A DNA stretch of 64,000 nt from CBDESM01 sp965242485 (GCA_965242485.1 CBDESM010000003.1:2294001-2358000); one strand, 5' to 3'. Shown: positions 42,330-51,642, counted from the stretch's first letter. Numbers and translations are program-made. The notes: a model not told the origin generated them from the sequence alone.

Positions 42330-43706
42330 GTGCCGGCCGGGCTGATCCTCGCGCTCGATTCCGGCACGACCAGCTGCCGGGCGCTGATCTTCGATTCACG
42401 CGGTGAGCTCCGCGCATCGGCGCGCCGGGGGCTGTCCGCGCGCTACCCGCGGCCCGGCTGGGTCGAGCAGTCGGCCGACGGGATTTGGCGGGCGCAGCTG
42501 GAGGCTGCGCGCGAGGCCGTTGGCGCGGTTGATCCGGCGGAGATCGCCGCCATCGGGATCGCCAACCAGCGCGAGACCGCCGTCATTTGGGATCGCGAAA
42601 CTCTGGAGCCGATCGGCCCCGCGATCGTCTGGCAGTGCCGTCGCACGGCCGCTGCTGTCGCGGCCCTGTCCGACGACCAGCGGGCTTGGATACAGAGGCG
42701 CACGGGGCTGATCCCGGACGCCTACTTCAGCGGGCCCAAGTTCGCTTGGCTGCTGGATCACGTGGACGGCGCGCGCGGGCGGGCCGAGCGGGGGGAGCTG
42801 GTGGCGGGCACGGTCGATTCTTGGCTGATCGCGCGGCTCGGCGGGGGCGAGCGCCACCTGACCGACCGCACGAACGCGTCGCGGACGATGCTCTGGAACC
42901 TTGCAGCGGGCGAGTGGGACGGGGATCTGGCCGAGTGGCAGCGGGTGCCGCGCGGGATGCTGCCCGAGGTGCGGGGGACGGCGGGGGATTTCGGCGTCGC
43001 GGCCGCGGAGCATCTGGGGGCGGAAATCCCGATTGCGGCGGCGGCGGGCGACCAGCAGGCGTCGCTGGCGGCGCTCGGCTCGCGCGAGGATGCGGCCGGC
43101 GTCGCCACCTACGGCACGGGCGCGTTCGTGCTCGCGCCGGCTCCGGCCGACGCGGCTACGGATTTGCTGGTCACGGCCGCGGCCGACGGGGGCATCGCGC
43201 TGGAGGGCGGCGTGTTCACCGCCGGCGCGGCCGTCGATTGGGCCTGCGGGTCGCTCGGGCTCGCGGATGATGCCGCGCAGCTCTGCGAGCTCGCCGGCGG
43301 CGTGCCCGACTCGGCCGGCGTCGACTTCCTGCCGGCGCTCTCGGGGCTCGGCGCGCCGCACTGGCGGGCGGACGCGCGCGGCTCGTTCAGCGGGCTGAGC
43401 CTGGCAGTCCGGCGCGAGCATCTGGCGCGCGCGGTACTGGAAGGGATCGCCGGCCGCGTGGACGAGATCGTCGGGGCGATGCGGCGGGCCGGGGCGCGGG
43501 TCGAACTGCTGCGGGCGGCGGGCGGACTGGCGCGCAGCGACGTCTTCCTGCAGATCCAGGCCGACGCGCTCGGCATTCCGGTCGAGCGGCCGGCGCAGGT
43601 CGAGGCGACGGCGTACGGGGCGGCGATGCTGGCGGCGGCGGGGGCCGGATTGCCGCCGCTGCCGGCCGTCTCCGGCGGGCGGCGCTTCGAGCCCGCGCTA
43701 CCGTGA
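42330..43706 (+). CDS. glpK: glycerol kinase
   Basis: FGGY-family kinase, 458 aa, phosphorylating glycerol to sn-glycerol-3-phosphate. It begins with GTG, then PAGLILALDSGTTSCRAL, the phosphate-1 loop. Glycerol-binding residues lie in GIANQRETAVIWDRET, and IVWQCRR, SGPKFAWLLDHV, and TDRTNASRTMLWNL follow the known order. The FGGY signature region is around AVLEGIAGRVDEIVGAM and LRAAGGLARSDVFLQIQAD. It is about 40 residues shorter than E. coli GlpK (shortened C-terminal loops). It is 4 nt upstream of glpD, giving a two-gene glycerol catabolism unit. No glpF is visible. Confidence 0.92.
   Translation: MPAGLILALDSGTTSCRALIFDSRGELRASARRGLSARYPRPGWVEQSADGIWRAQLEAAREAVGAVDPAEIAAIGIANQRETAVIWDRETLEPIGPAIVWQCRRTAAAVAALSDDQRAWIQRRTGLIPDAYFSGPKFAWLLDHVDGARGRAERGELVAGTVDSWLIARLGGGERHLTDRTNASRTMLWNLAAGEWDGDLAEWQRVPRGMLPEVRGTAGDFGVAAAEHLGAEIPIAAAAGDQQASLAALGSREDAAGVATYGTGAFVLAPAPADAATDLLVTAAADGGIALEGGVFTAGAAVDWACGSLGLADDAAQLCELAGGVPDSAGVDFLPALSGLGAPHWRADARGSFSGLSLAVRREHLARAVLEGIAGRVDEIVGAMRRAGARVELLRAAGGLARSDVFLQIQADALGIPVERPAQVEATAYGAAMLAAAGAGLPPLPAVSGGRRFEPALP
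43699..43704 (+). promoter_or_regulatory. possible internal -10 box before glpD
   Basis: TACCGT, within the last codons of glpK, ends 6 nt before the glpD ATG at 43711. It fits the spacing seen at other genes in this window, but glpD could simply be read through from glpK. Confidence 0.3.
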
Positions 43707-43710
43707 GCGG

Positions 43711-45336
43711 ATGCAGGCCGAGTACGACGTCATCATCATCGGCGGCGGGATCAACGGCGCGGCGATCGCGGCCGAGGTGGCAGCGCGGGGCTACCGCACG
43801 CTGGTGCTCGAACAGGGCGACTTCGCCTCGGGCACGACGGCGGCTTCGACCAAGCTGATCCACGGCGGGCTGCGCTACCTCGAAACCGGGCACGCCAAGC
43901 TGGTGCACGAGTCGCTGCAATCGCGCGAGCGGCTGCTGCGCGAGCGCCCGCACCTGGTCCGCCCGCTCGGCTTCCTGCTGCCCGTCTACGAGGGCGGCCC
44001 GCGTCCGGCCTGGCAGCTGCACGCGGGGCTGCTGCTCTACGACCTGCTCTCGCCGCGCAAGGTGCTGCCCTGGCACCGGCGCTACTCCCCGCGCGAGCTC
44101 CACCGCTTCGAGCCCGCCGTCTCGACCGAGCGGATGCGGGCCGCCTTCCTCTATTCCGACGCGCAGGTCTGGATGCCGGAGCGGCTCTGCCTCGAATACT
44201 TCGCCGAGGCCCGCGATTCGGGCGCGGACCTGCGCAACTACTCGGCCGTCGACTACGTCATCGTCGACGGCGGCCGCGCGCGCGGCGTCGACTTCCACGA
44301 CGTGCTGACCGGGCGCCGCTCGAGCGCGACGGCGCGGCTGGTGATCAACGCGGCCGGCCCCTGGGTCGACGCGGTGCTGGAGGCGACGGGCCGGTCGTTC
44401 CAGCCGCGCATCGGCGGCACGCGCGGCTCCCATCTCGTGCTCGATCTGGCCGGGCGCGGGCCGCGCAACGCGGTCTTCTTCTCGGCCCAATCGGACGGGC
44501 GCCCGGTCTTCATCACGCCCTGGCTGGATCACCACATCATCGGCACGACCGACGTCCGCGACGACGGCGATCCAGGCGCGGTGCGGACGGCGCCGTGGGA
44601 GGTCGACTACCTCGTTTCGGAGGCGGCGCGGGTGCTGCCCGGGATCGGGATCGATCACCGCGCCATCCTCTACGCCTACTCGGGCGTCCGCCCGCTGCCG
44701 CGCAGGCCGGACGGGGTCGCCGAGGGCGCGATCACCCGCCGCTCGTTCGTCGTCGATCACGAGCGCGAAGGGGCGGCGCGGCTGCTCTCGATCGTCGGCG
44801 GCAAGCTGACCACGGCCCGGCGCTTGGGCCGCGAGGTCGGCGAGCAGGTCCGCTCCCGCATCGGCGGGCCGCGCGCCCGCGGCGTCCGCGCCCTGCCGCC
44901 GCGCGACGACGGCGCGGCCGCCTTCCTGCCGCCGGCGGCGATGCAGCACCTCCGCAACCTCTACGGGCCGCGCGCCCACGCCGTCGCCTCCTACACCGCG
45001 TCCGACCCCTCGCTGGCCGAGCCGCTCTCCGAGGCGCAGCCCGACATCGCCGCGCAGGTCGCCTACGCCGTCCGCAGCGAGGGCGCGCGCACCGTCGCCG
45101 ACGTCCTCTTCCGCCGCACCGCGATCGGACTCTCCGGCGACCTCGGCCGCTCGGCCGCCGCGCCGACCGCGCGGGTCATGCAGCAGCTGCTCGGCTGGAG
45201 CGACGAGCAGCGCGACCAGAACATCCGCGACTTTCAGCTCCACCAGCACCGCCGCTACACCTTGTTCGACCGCGCGACCGGCCGCCCGCTTTCCGCCGAA
45301 GCAGCCGTCTCGGAAAACCGGGCCGAAACCGCCTGA
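43711..45336 (+). CDS. glpD: FAD-dependent glycerol-3-phosphate dehydrogenase
   Basis: Membrane-associated dehydrogenase, 541 aa, oxidising glycerol-3-phosphate to dihydroxyacetone phosphate and feeding quinone. The FAD motif is DVIIIGGGINGAAIAAEVAA. It is followed by VLEQGDFASGTTAASTKLIH and GGLRYLETGHAKLVHESL, both GlpD signatures. The substrate region includes VINAAGPWVD, GTRGSHLVLD and FITPWLDHHIIGTTD, then YAYSGVRPLPRR. The C-terminal cap (about residue 390 on) is the GlpD/GlpA accessory domain. It lies 4 nt after glpK. No terminator hairpin is evident in the 90 bp after the stop. Confidence 0.95.
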   Translation: MQAEYDVIIIGGGINGAAIAAEVAARGYRTLVLEQGDFASGTTAASTKLIHGGLRYLETGHAKLVHESLQSRERLLRERPHLVRPLGFLLPVYEGGPRPAWQLHAGLLLYDLLSPRKVLPWHRRYSPRELHRFEPAVSTERMRAAFLYSDAQVWMPERLCLEYFAEARDSGADLRNYSAVDYVIVDGGRARGVDFHDVLTGRRSSATARLVINAAGPWVDAVLEATGRSFQPRIGGTRGSHLVLDLAGRGPRNAVFFSAQSDGRPVFITPWLDHHIIGTTDVRDDGDPGAVRTAPWEVDYLVSEAARVLPGIGIDHRAILYAYSGVRPLPRRPDGVAEGAITRRSFVVDHEREGAARLLSIVGGKLTTARRLGREVGEQVRSRIGGPRARGVRALPPRDDGAAAFLPPAAMQHLRNLYGPRAHAVASYTASDPSLAEPLSEAQPDIAAQVAYAVRSEGARTVADVLFRRTAIGLSGDLGRSAAAPTARVMQQLLGWSDEQRDQNIRDFQLHQHRRYTLFDRATGRPLSAEAAVSENRAETA

Positions 45337-45428
45337 TTTTTCCTGCGGATCGATAACGGCGCGGAATCGCGGGGTTTGGGGAGATTCGATCTAAGTAAAA
45401 CGAGCGTAAAATAGGCCGATTCGGGGGC

Positions 45429-45461
45429 TTGACTATAGACCCCCCCCCCCCCTCTTATATA
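45429..45461 (+). promoter_or_regulatory. promoter with 13-C homopolymer spacer (candidate phase-variable)
   Basis: TTGACT (45429-45434) is a good -35 and TATATA (45456-45461) is a good -10, but they are 21 nt apart. The spacer holds an uninterrupted run of 13 C at 45440-45452. Loss of four C would restore the optimal 17-nt spacing. The next gene is the giant secreted protein. Neisseria meningitidis porA and opc use the same arrangement for phase variation. Confidence 0.6.
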
Positions 45462-45526
45462 TGGGTGCGTTCCGATTTCGCAGAGCGGGGCTTTCCGTGC
45501 CCGCGCGTCTGATGAAGGGGCTCCCC

Positions 45527-48500
45527 ATGCATCTCGAATCCGCCCTCCGCCGCTGGCTGCTGCCCGCCCTGGCGGCGGCCTTGCTCGCCGTTTCCGCGCT
45601 CTCCCTGCATACCGCCGGCGCGCAGGGCGCAAGCGAGAACCCGAACCTGCACCAGCGCCCGCTGCGCGACGGCGAGCCGGTCGACGAGTACATGATCGAG
45701 GCGAAAAACCTGACCACCTACACGCAAGTCGAGCTGTACATGGGCGCGGGCTCCGACCGCACCCGGGTCACCTACCAGGACTTCGGCAAAGCGGAGTTCT
45801 GGTTCGATCAGCGTCCGTCGGGCGGCAACGTGCCGAACGGCGGCAACCACGTCTTCCGCCTCAACGACGACGGGACGATCGGCGCGCAAGTCAGCGAATG
45901 CAGCGGCGGAGCCAGCCAGCGCTGCTCGCTCACCAAGGCCGAATGGCAGACGCTCGCCGGCCAGACCGGCGCGGCCGACAGCGCCATCGTCAGGCCGATC
46001 AGGATCGCCTTCAACCTGCCGGCCAGCCTCACCGCCAACACGATCCGGATCGGGGTCGTCCACTACACCCAAGACGCGGTCCGCCCGGGCAGCGGCACCC
46101 GCTGGGGCCCGAACGTGGACTGGGCGGTCGTGACCTACGGCGCGATCTTCGTCCCCGTCGACGACGACGACAATCCGCTCTATTTCCGCAACAGCTTCAG
46201 CCAGGACGCGTCCGCAACCACCGACCTGCAGTACATGTTCGCCGCCGGCCAGCTCTCCCAAATCCGGCTCCTGGCCGGCGTCAGCCGCTCGACCGCGGAA
46301 TCGAGCGACTCCGCCTACCGCCTCACCTACGGCGATTTCGACGGGGTCTGGCTGAGCTTCTGGGAGCCCGGCAACAGCGCGTTCGCCACGACCGGCAACG
46401 CCGGCTTCCACCAGCAAATGTTCTTCACGCCCGACGGCGAGCCGTTCCCGCCCTGCGCCGATGACGCCGCCGAGGAACAGTGCCGCATCACCAGCGAGGA
46501 ATGGAAGGCCGCCGCGGGCATGCCCAACGCTTCCGACGACGATGTCGCCCGGCCGATCCGCCTCGCCATCAAGCCTCCCTTGGAGAACCCCGGCGGCGGC
46601 GATTGGAACGGCGCCACGTTGCGGGTGCAGGCCACAGTCGACCAACCCGGCAGCTTGAACGTAGAGACCCGCTCCGTCGATTTCGCGCGCCTGAGCGCCC
46701 ACATCAGCCGGATGCAGTCCGGCGCGCAGGGCGTCGGCGCGGTCGACCCGGCGAACAACGACGACGTGGCCGACGACATGCATATCGCCACCAGCTGCGA
46801 GCAGGGCGTCCACACCACCGGCGGCTCCGCGCCGACGATGGACTGCACCCGCGCCGTCGAAGTCGGCGAGAGCATCTACGTGGAGAACATCCTGCGGCGG
46901 GGAGGCACGGACACGAGCCACAACGACGGCCGCACCTCCAGCACCGGCACCTTGCCCAACACCCGCGGCAGCTGGCTGCGCGCCGACGCCGCCCGCCCCG
47001 GCGTCTTCTACGACCGCATCGAAGTCGCCGCCAGCGTCGGCGGCAACCCCGGCGGCGGCATCGTCTCCGCCGGCACGCTCTGCCCGATCGACGCGCCGGC
47101 CGACCCGCCCCATCCCGACGAAACCGCGATCATCCCGCGCGACCGCACCGCCGCGGCCCTGGCCAAGTGCGTCTACGGCGACCCCGTCAAGAGCGGCACC
47201 TACTGGCCCGGCACCGGCCCCACCTTCGTCCCCACCGTCTCCAGCGGGACGGTCATGCTGACGCTCAGCTACTACAAGGGCGAGGACGACCCGGCCACGA
47301 CGGGGGTCGACGAATCGCTGGTCGCCCGTGACACGCTCGCCATCCCCATCGCGGGAGCGACGGACAACACGGACACGGGCAACGGCGGCAGCGACTGGGA
47401 CGAAAGCGAGCTGATCGCGCAGCTGGGCAGCCGCAGCTTCGACGACTCGCTGTCGCTGCTGATCGGCCACCGCCGCAACCGCGGCATTCCCGAGTTCTGG
47501 GCCGGCCTGAGCAGCCCGACCGGCCCCGGTTCGATTCGGGGCGCGACCTACGCCAGCGTCGACGCGGACGAGGCGGTCGTACTGACCGTGCCGGCCGGCG
47601 GCGGCCTGCTCGAACTGCTCGGCACGACCAAGTCCTGCGACTCGGCCGACGCGGCCTGCACGCTCACGATCACCCGCGCCGACCTCAAGGCGGCCGCGCG
47701 CTACGGCGTGCCCGCGGCCAGCCGCAGCGGCGCCATCGCCGACGCCGCGCCCTACTGGCCGGCCGCCCTGCGCTTCACCCACGCCGACCCGCCGGGCGAC
47801 GTCAAGATCAGCGGCGTGCTCACGCGCGCCGACGCGAGCACGCACGAGTTCAGCTACACGGCCGAGGGCGGCCCGGTCGACCACGGCACCGTCGTCGCCG
47901 CCTACCTGCCGGCCGACGCCGACGCCCGGCTCGCGCCCGGCCAGACCACCATGCTGGCCGTCGGCTACCGCGTCCCCGAGACGTCCTCCGCCGGCGGCAC
48001 CTGGCGCGCGTTCAACCCGACGCCGGCCTTCTACGGGATCGAGAGCTACCGCACCAACGTGCCCCAGATCGGGATCATCGACATGCCGGCGCGGGCGCTG
48101 CCGTCCGCGGCCGACGGCACCTACCTCCAGCTTTCCGGCCCCGCCACCTGGACGAACACGGGCGGCCGCCGGCTGCAGCTGGACATCGACGGCTACGGCT
48201 ACTTCAAGTGCGTCGCGGCCGCCTCCCTGACCGGCGTCAGCACCGACGAGGGCCGCATCTGCTACGTGACCGACGCTGCCGGCGACGCGCCCTCGATCAC
48301 GGCCGCCGCCGACGCGGCCGCCGACGTCTCGGTCACCGCGAACCTGCCCCTGTGGACGCTCTTCGGGGCCGAGGAACCGACCTCAGCTGACGGCGGCGGC
48401 GGACAAACCCGCTCCCGCGACGCGCATTTCCGCCAGCGCTTCGAAGCCTTCGGCGTCGGCACCGTGCGGGTGGCGAGCGTCAGCCAGCTGACCAGCATCA

Positions 48501-49855
48501 CGCTCGGCCGCACGCCCGCGGCCGACGGCAGCGTGCCGACCGCGCCGATCCGGATCAACGGCTCCGGCAGCGTCCGCCTGGCGCTGCTGAACGAGAACGG
48601 CGCGCCCTCGCAGATCAGCGCCGTCTCCGCGATCACCATCACCGTGATCGGCGGCGGCACGCTCAGCGGATTCGGCTGCAGCGGCGTCTCCAGCTGCACC
48701 CTCGAGGGCGACACCGGCGCGCTCTTCGAGGCGGCCGGCGACAGCGCCGGCGTCACCGCCCGGATCGACCTGACCTACAAGGCGCCGGCCCAGCCGGGCA
48801 CGGCCAGCATCGAGGCGACCGTGGTCGGCGTCGACGGCTCGACCTTCACTGAGACCCTGGCGCTGGTCGTCTCCGGCTCCGCCGCCGAGATCGCCAGCAG
48901 CGGCGACATGCCGCGCGTCCACTCCTCGGCCACGGAGGACGACGACCGCGACGAGATCAAGATCCCGATCAACGCCAGCGACGCCAACGGCAACGCGGCG
49001 CGGATGCCCTCCAACGCGGCCGCGCTGGTGCGCGGGATCGACGGCACGATCGTGTCCGCCGGCCGCGTCACCTCCGAGGTCAAGTGCACGGACGAGGCGC
49101 GGCTGAAGTGCAGCGTCGAGATCGCCGTCACCGCGCCCGCAGGCTCGCCGCTCGATTCCGGCGCGTACACGGCGACGGTGACCGGCAGCGGCATCGGCAG
49201 CTCGGAAGTCGGCTTCGCCGTGGCCGGGCCGGCCGAGACGGTCAGCATCCGCATTCCCGACCAGCTGCCCGGTCTGGGTCAGGCCTTCACGGCGACGGCC
49301 AGCGTCGTCGACAAGGCCGGCGTCCCCGTCGCCGACGGCACTTGGGTGCGGTTCGAGGCCAACGGCCGCGGCGCCATCGCGGCCAGCGCGATCTTGGCCG
49401 CCCCGCCCGAGGCCGAGGTGGATCACGACGGCGACGCCGAGACGCCGGCCGTGCTGCAGCGGCGCGCGCCGACCAAGAACGGCGAGGCCGGGGCCGCCGT
49501 GGTCGTGGTCGGCGAGGGCATCTCCGTCCTCACCGCGACGGCCGGCGGCAAGTCCGTCAGCGAACCGCTCGACACCCGCGGGACCGCCCCCGCGGAGGCG
49601 CCGGCCGGGCCGGTGATCGAGTACGGCACGCCCGACCGCCAGCCCGCCGCCAGCAGCTGGGCGACCTACCGCGGCGCGAGCGCGATCTCCGCACCCGACC
49701 TGCTCGATCACGAGCGGGCGCCCGCGAACGCGAGCGTCGTCTGGCTCTGGAACGGGGTCGAGTGGATCCGCTACGGCGAATCCGACGGTGCCGAAGTGCC
49801 CGGCTCGCGGCGCTTCACCGTCACCGCCAACGACGTCGTCTGGTTCGGCGAGTAG
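45527..49855 (+). CDS. giant secreted multi-domain Ig-like surface protein
   Basis: A 1442-residue exported protein. The signal peptide is LRRWLLPALAAALLAVSAL with cleavage near TAGAQG (about residue 33). The start at 45527 has GGGG 8 nt upstream; ATG 45512 is an alternative. At least three related segments, near residues 125, 310 and 704, carry a Cys pair followed by a S/R/T-L/I-T-x3-W/L-K/Q pattern. The last 600 residues are Ig-like beta domains of invasin/Big-1 character (LNENGAPSQISAVSAITITV, ASVVDKAGVPVADGTWVRF). The final 80 residues (WLWNGVEWIRYGE, VPGSRRFTV) form a domain also found in the CDS at the right edge. No LPXTG or membrane anchor is seen, so it is cell-surface or released. 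Confidence 0.8.
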   Translation: MHLESALRRWLLPALAAALLAVSALSLHTAGAQGASENPNLHQRPLRDGEPVDEYMIEAKNLTTYTQVELYMGAGSDRTRVTYQDFGKAEFWFDQRPSGGNVPNGGNHVFRLNDDGTIGAQVSECSGGASQRCSLTKAEWQTLAGQTGAADSAIVRPIRIAFNLPASLTANTIRIGVVHYTQDAVRPGSGTRWGPNVDWAVVTYGAIFVPVDDDDNPLYFRNSFSQDASATTDLQYMFAAGQLSQIRLLAGVSRSTAESSDSAYRLTYGDFDGVWLSFWEPGNSAFATTGNAGFHQQMFFTPDGEPFPPCADDAAEEQCRITSEEWKAAAGMPNASDDDVARPIRLAIKPPLENPGGGDWNGATLRVQATVDQPGSLNVETRSVDFARLSAHISRMQSGAQGVGAVDPANNDDVADDMHIATSCEQGVHTTGGSAPTMDCTRAVEVGESIYVENILRRGGTDTSHNDGRTSSTGTLPNTRGSWLRADAARPGVFYDRIEVAASVGGNPGGGIVSAGTLCPIDAPADPPHPDETAIIPRDRTAAALAKCVYGDPVKSGTYWPGTGPTFVPTVSSGTVMLTLSYYKGEDDPATTGVDESLVARDTLAIPIAGATDNTDTGNGGSDWDESELIAQLGSRSFDDSLSLLIGHRRNRGIPEFWAGLSSPTGPGSIRGATYASVDADEAVVLTVPAGGGLLELLGTTKSCDSADAACTLTITRADLKAAARYGVPAASRSGAIADAAPYWPAALRFTHADPPGDVKISGVLTRADASTHEFSYTAEGGPVDHGTVVAAYLPADADARLAPGQTTMLAVGYRVPETSSAGGTWRAFNPTPAFYGIESYRTNVPQIGIIDMPARALPSAADGTYLQLSGPATWTNTGGRRLQLDIDGYGYFKCVAAASLTGVSTDEGRICYVTDAAGDAPSITAAADAAADVSVTANLPLWTLFGAEEPTSADGGGGQTRSRDAHFRQRFEAFGVGTVRVASVSQLTSITLGRTPAADGSVPTAPIRINGSGSVRLALLNENGAPSQISAVSAITITVIGGGTLSGFGCSGVSSCTLEGDTGALFEAAGDSAGVTARIDLTYKAPAQPGTASIEATVVGVDGSTFTETLALVVSGSAAEIASSGDMPRVHSSATEDDDRDEIKIPINASDANGNAARMPSNAAALVRGIDGTIVSAGRVTSEVKCTDEARLKCSVEIAVTAPAGSPLDSGAYTATVTGSGIGSSEVGFAVAGPAETVSIRIPDQLPGLGQAFTATASVVDKAGVPVADGTWVRFEANGRGAIAASAILAAPPEAEVDHDGDAETPAVLQRRAPTKNGEAGAAVVVVGEGISVLTATAGGKSVSEPLDTRGTAPAEAPAGPVIEYGTPDRQPAASSWATYRGASAISAPDLLDHERAPANASVVWLWNGVEWIRYGESDGAEVPGSRRFTVTANDVVWFGE

Positions 49856-49893
49856 CAGCGCGCCCGCCGCTCTCGCCCCTCCGCTCTCCCCAA

Positions 49894-49924
49894 GAGCCCC
49901 CGCCGGCGCGGTCGGCGGGGGCTC
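49894..49924 (+). terminator. 12-bp GC hairpin after the giant secreted protein gene
   Basis: GAGCCCCCGCCG (49894-49905) pairs perfectly with 49913-49924 around a 7-nt loop. The stop codon lies 38 nt upstream. There is no T-run, so it is a terminator of the non-canonical kind or an mRNA 3' stabiliser. Confidence 0.6.
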
Positions 49925-49975
49925 GCGCCATCGCCGCGTTAGACTTGCCGCCGCATCCCCAGCGAGGAGGCCCGC

Positions 49976-50767
49976 ATGCGCGTCAACACTGCGAAACGCA
50001 AGCTCCAGGAAGGCGAAGCGACCATCGGCACCTGGCTCGCGACCGGTTCGCCGCTCGCCGCCGAGATGCTCGCGCACCAGGGCTTCGACTGGCTCAACGT
50101 CGACATGGAGCACAACGCGATCGACCTCCAGACGACGCAGTCGCTCTTCCAAGCCATCGCCACGACCGACACGATCCCGTTCGCGCGGGTGCCCTGGAAC
50201 GACCCGCAGATCATCAAGCGGGTGCTCGACATCGGCGCGTACGGCGTCGTCGTGCCCACGGTCGAGACCGTCGACCAAGCCGAACAGGCCGTGGGCGCCT
50301 GCCGCTACCCGCCCGAGGGCTACCGCGGCATGGGCACGATCCGCGGCCGGCTCTACGGCGGCGACGATTATGCCGAGCAGGCCAACAAGGAGATCTGCGT
50401 CGTCCTGATGCTGGAGACCAAGACCGCTGTCGACAACGCCGACGAGATCCTGAAGGTGCCCGGCATCGACGCCGTCTTCATCGGCCCCAACGACCTCGCC
50501 GCCAGCATGGGCCTCCCGCTCGGCCTCGACAACGCCCACCCCGACCACGTCGCTGCCGTCGAATCGATCCGCCAATCCTGCGAAAACGCCGGCGTCCCCT
50601 CCGGCATCCACTGCGCCAGCTCCGCCAGCGTCAACCAGCGCATCGGCGAAGGCTTCCAATGGATCGCCCTCAGCAGCGACGCCGGCTTCATGACCGGCCA
50701 AGCCTCAACCGAAATCAAAACCCTCAACTGGACCCCCTCCACCGCCAGCGCCGCAATTCACGAGTAA
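49976..50767 (+). CDS. HpcH/HpaI-type aldolase
   Basis: A 263-residue class II (metal-dependent) pyruvate aldolase of the HpaI / 2-keto-3-deoxy-L-rhamnonate aldolase group. The beginning LQEGEATIGTWLATGSPLAA is typical. The catalytic base and metal ligands lie in DWLNVDMEHNAID, VVPTVETVDQAEQAV, VVLMLETKTAV and the loop FIGPNDLAASMGLP. The conserved GYRGMGTIRG is also there. Such enzymes cleave 4-hydroxy-2-oxo acids to pyruvate plus an aldehyde. No sugar-acid operon is adjacent. GAGGAGG is 6 nt before the ATG, and TAGACT at about 49939 may be its -10. Confidence 0.9.
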   Translation: MRVNTAKRKLQEGEATIGTWLATGSPLAAEMLAHQGFDWLNVDMEHNAIDLQTTQSLFQAIATTDTIPFARVPWNDPQIIKRVLDIGAYGVVVPTVETVDQAEQAVGACRYPPEGYRGMGTIRGRLYGGDDYAEQANKEICVVLMLETKTAVDNADEILKVPGIDAVFIGPNDLAASMGLPLGLDNAHPDHVAAVESIRQSCENAGVPSGIHCASSASVNQRIGEGFQWIALSSDAGFMTGQASTEIKTLNWTPSTASAAIHE

Positions 50768-50793
50768 ACGGAGTTGCCGTGAGGGAGGAAGGG

Positions 50794-51150
50794 CTACGTC
50801 GCCTCGCCCCAAGCCCCTTGATACATGAGCCCGGCCCGGGGCAGGAAGGCCGAGTCGCTCAAGGGCGACCGCTGGGCCTCGATCATGAACGGCTCTCGAA
50901 AATCGTTCTGGGGAACCGACACGTACCATTCGCGCCGGCCGCCGGCCAGCAATGTCTGCCTCAAGCACTGCTCGCGCTCTTCGAACTGCCGCATTTCGTC
51001 GCCCGTCACCCGCACTGCCAAGAACTGCGCCCCTGAATCGTGATCCGGCATCCGCTCGCACAGATACACGTTCCCGGCCTCGTCAACCGCGTCAATCAGC
51101 AGCGGGTTGTCGTGGTAATGCAGGATCCGCCGCTGCCGCAGCTGCTTCAT
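50794..51150 (-). CDS. hypothetical protein, 118 aa
   Basis: A small protein beginning MKQLRQRRILHYHDNPLLID; the ATG at 51150 has GGAGG 6 nt upstream. It contains a beta-hairpin-like start (LLIDAVDEAGNVYLCERM), an acidic helix (EMRQFEEREQCLRQ) and aromatic stretches (REWYVSVPQND). No known motif is recognised. Its start codon overlaps the stop of the upstream 145-residue gene in an ATGA, so the two are co-translated and may act as a complex. Longer in-frame starts are rejected because they run through the other gene. Confidence 0.6.
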   Translation of the reverse strand: MKQLRQRRILHYHDNPLLIDAVDEAGNVYLCERMPDHDSGAQFLAVRVTGDEMRQFEEREQCLRQTLLAGGRREWYVSVPQNDFREPFMIEAQRSPLSDSAFLPRAGLMYQGAWGEAT

Positions 51151-51584
51151 CGTCGTTCCTCCACTGTCGTGCAGGCTAGGATATCGAACCCGGCCGCAGG
51201 CCACAACACGAAATGGTGCCCATGGGTGCGCCGCATCGCACCCGCGCCCTCGACGAGACGGATGCGTCCGATCCTCGACTGCTCGCGCCGCCGCTGCTCT
51301 TCGCAGGCTTCCCATGTGTCGTATACCGACAGCCCCCGCAGCTCGCATTCTGTCGGCCCTCCCTCCCAAACCTTCGTCTTCCTGTCTCGCGCCCGATCCA
51401 TCTCCCATCTTGAGATGAAATCTGCAGCCGTCGGCACGTCCCCATAGAGGAGCCGGTACACCACCTGCTCATCGCTGATCAAGCTGGCGTCAACAGGCGG
51501 ACAGCCTTCTGGCAGATCATCCCGATATTCCACATCCCGAACATAGATGCGGCTGTGGCTACGCGCCACAACCAACGGGCTCAT
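51147..51584 (-). CDS. hypothetical protein, 145 aa
   Basis: First gene of a coupled pair. The 145 residues begin MSPLVVARSHSRIYVRDVEY, then a helical acidic middle (SDEQVVYRLLYGDVPTAADF) and a charged helix (EACEEQRRREQSRIG). They end near HHFVLWPAAGFDILACTTVEE. No catalytic signature or membrane segment is evident. The pair lies between an aldolase and a metal-transporting ATPase, neither functionally related. A two-gene unknown unit is possible, including toxin-antitoxin-like behaviour, but no family motif supports that. Confidence 0.6.
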   Translation of the reverse strand: MSPLVVARSHSRIYVRDVEYRDDLPEGCPPVDASLISDEQVVYRLLYGDVPTAADFISRWEMDRARDRKTKVWEGGPTECELRGLSVYDTWEACEEQRRREQSRIGRIRLVEGAGAMRRTHGHHFVLWPAAGFDILACTTVEERR

Positions 51585-51642
51585 CTGTTGCGCTCTCCGA
51601 GTTATTGAACTGGCTCACATGCCGGATCGGGCAGCTGGACGA

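Noticed and set aside
49894..49924. Hairpin as a riboswitch or attenuator of the aldolase gene
   Set aside because: It lies between a stop codon and a separate promoter-like TAGACT box, and has no conserved aptamer features; terminator is simpler.
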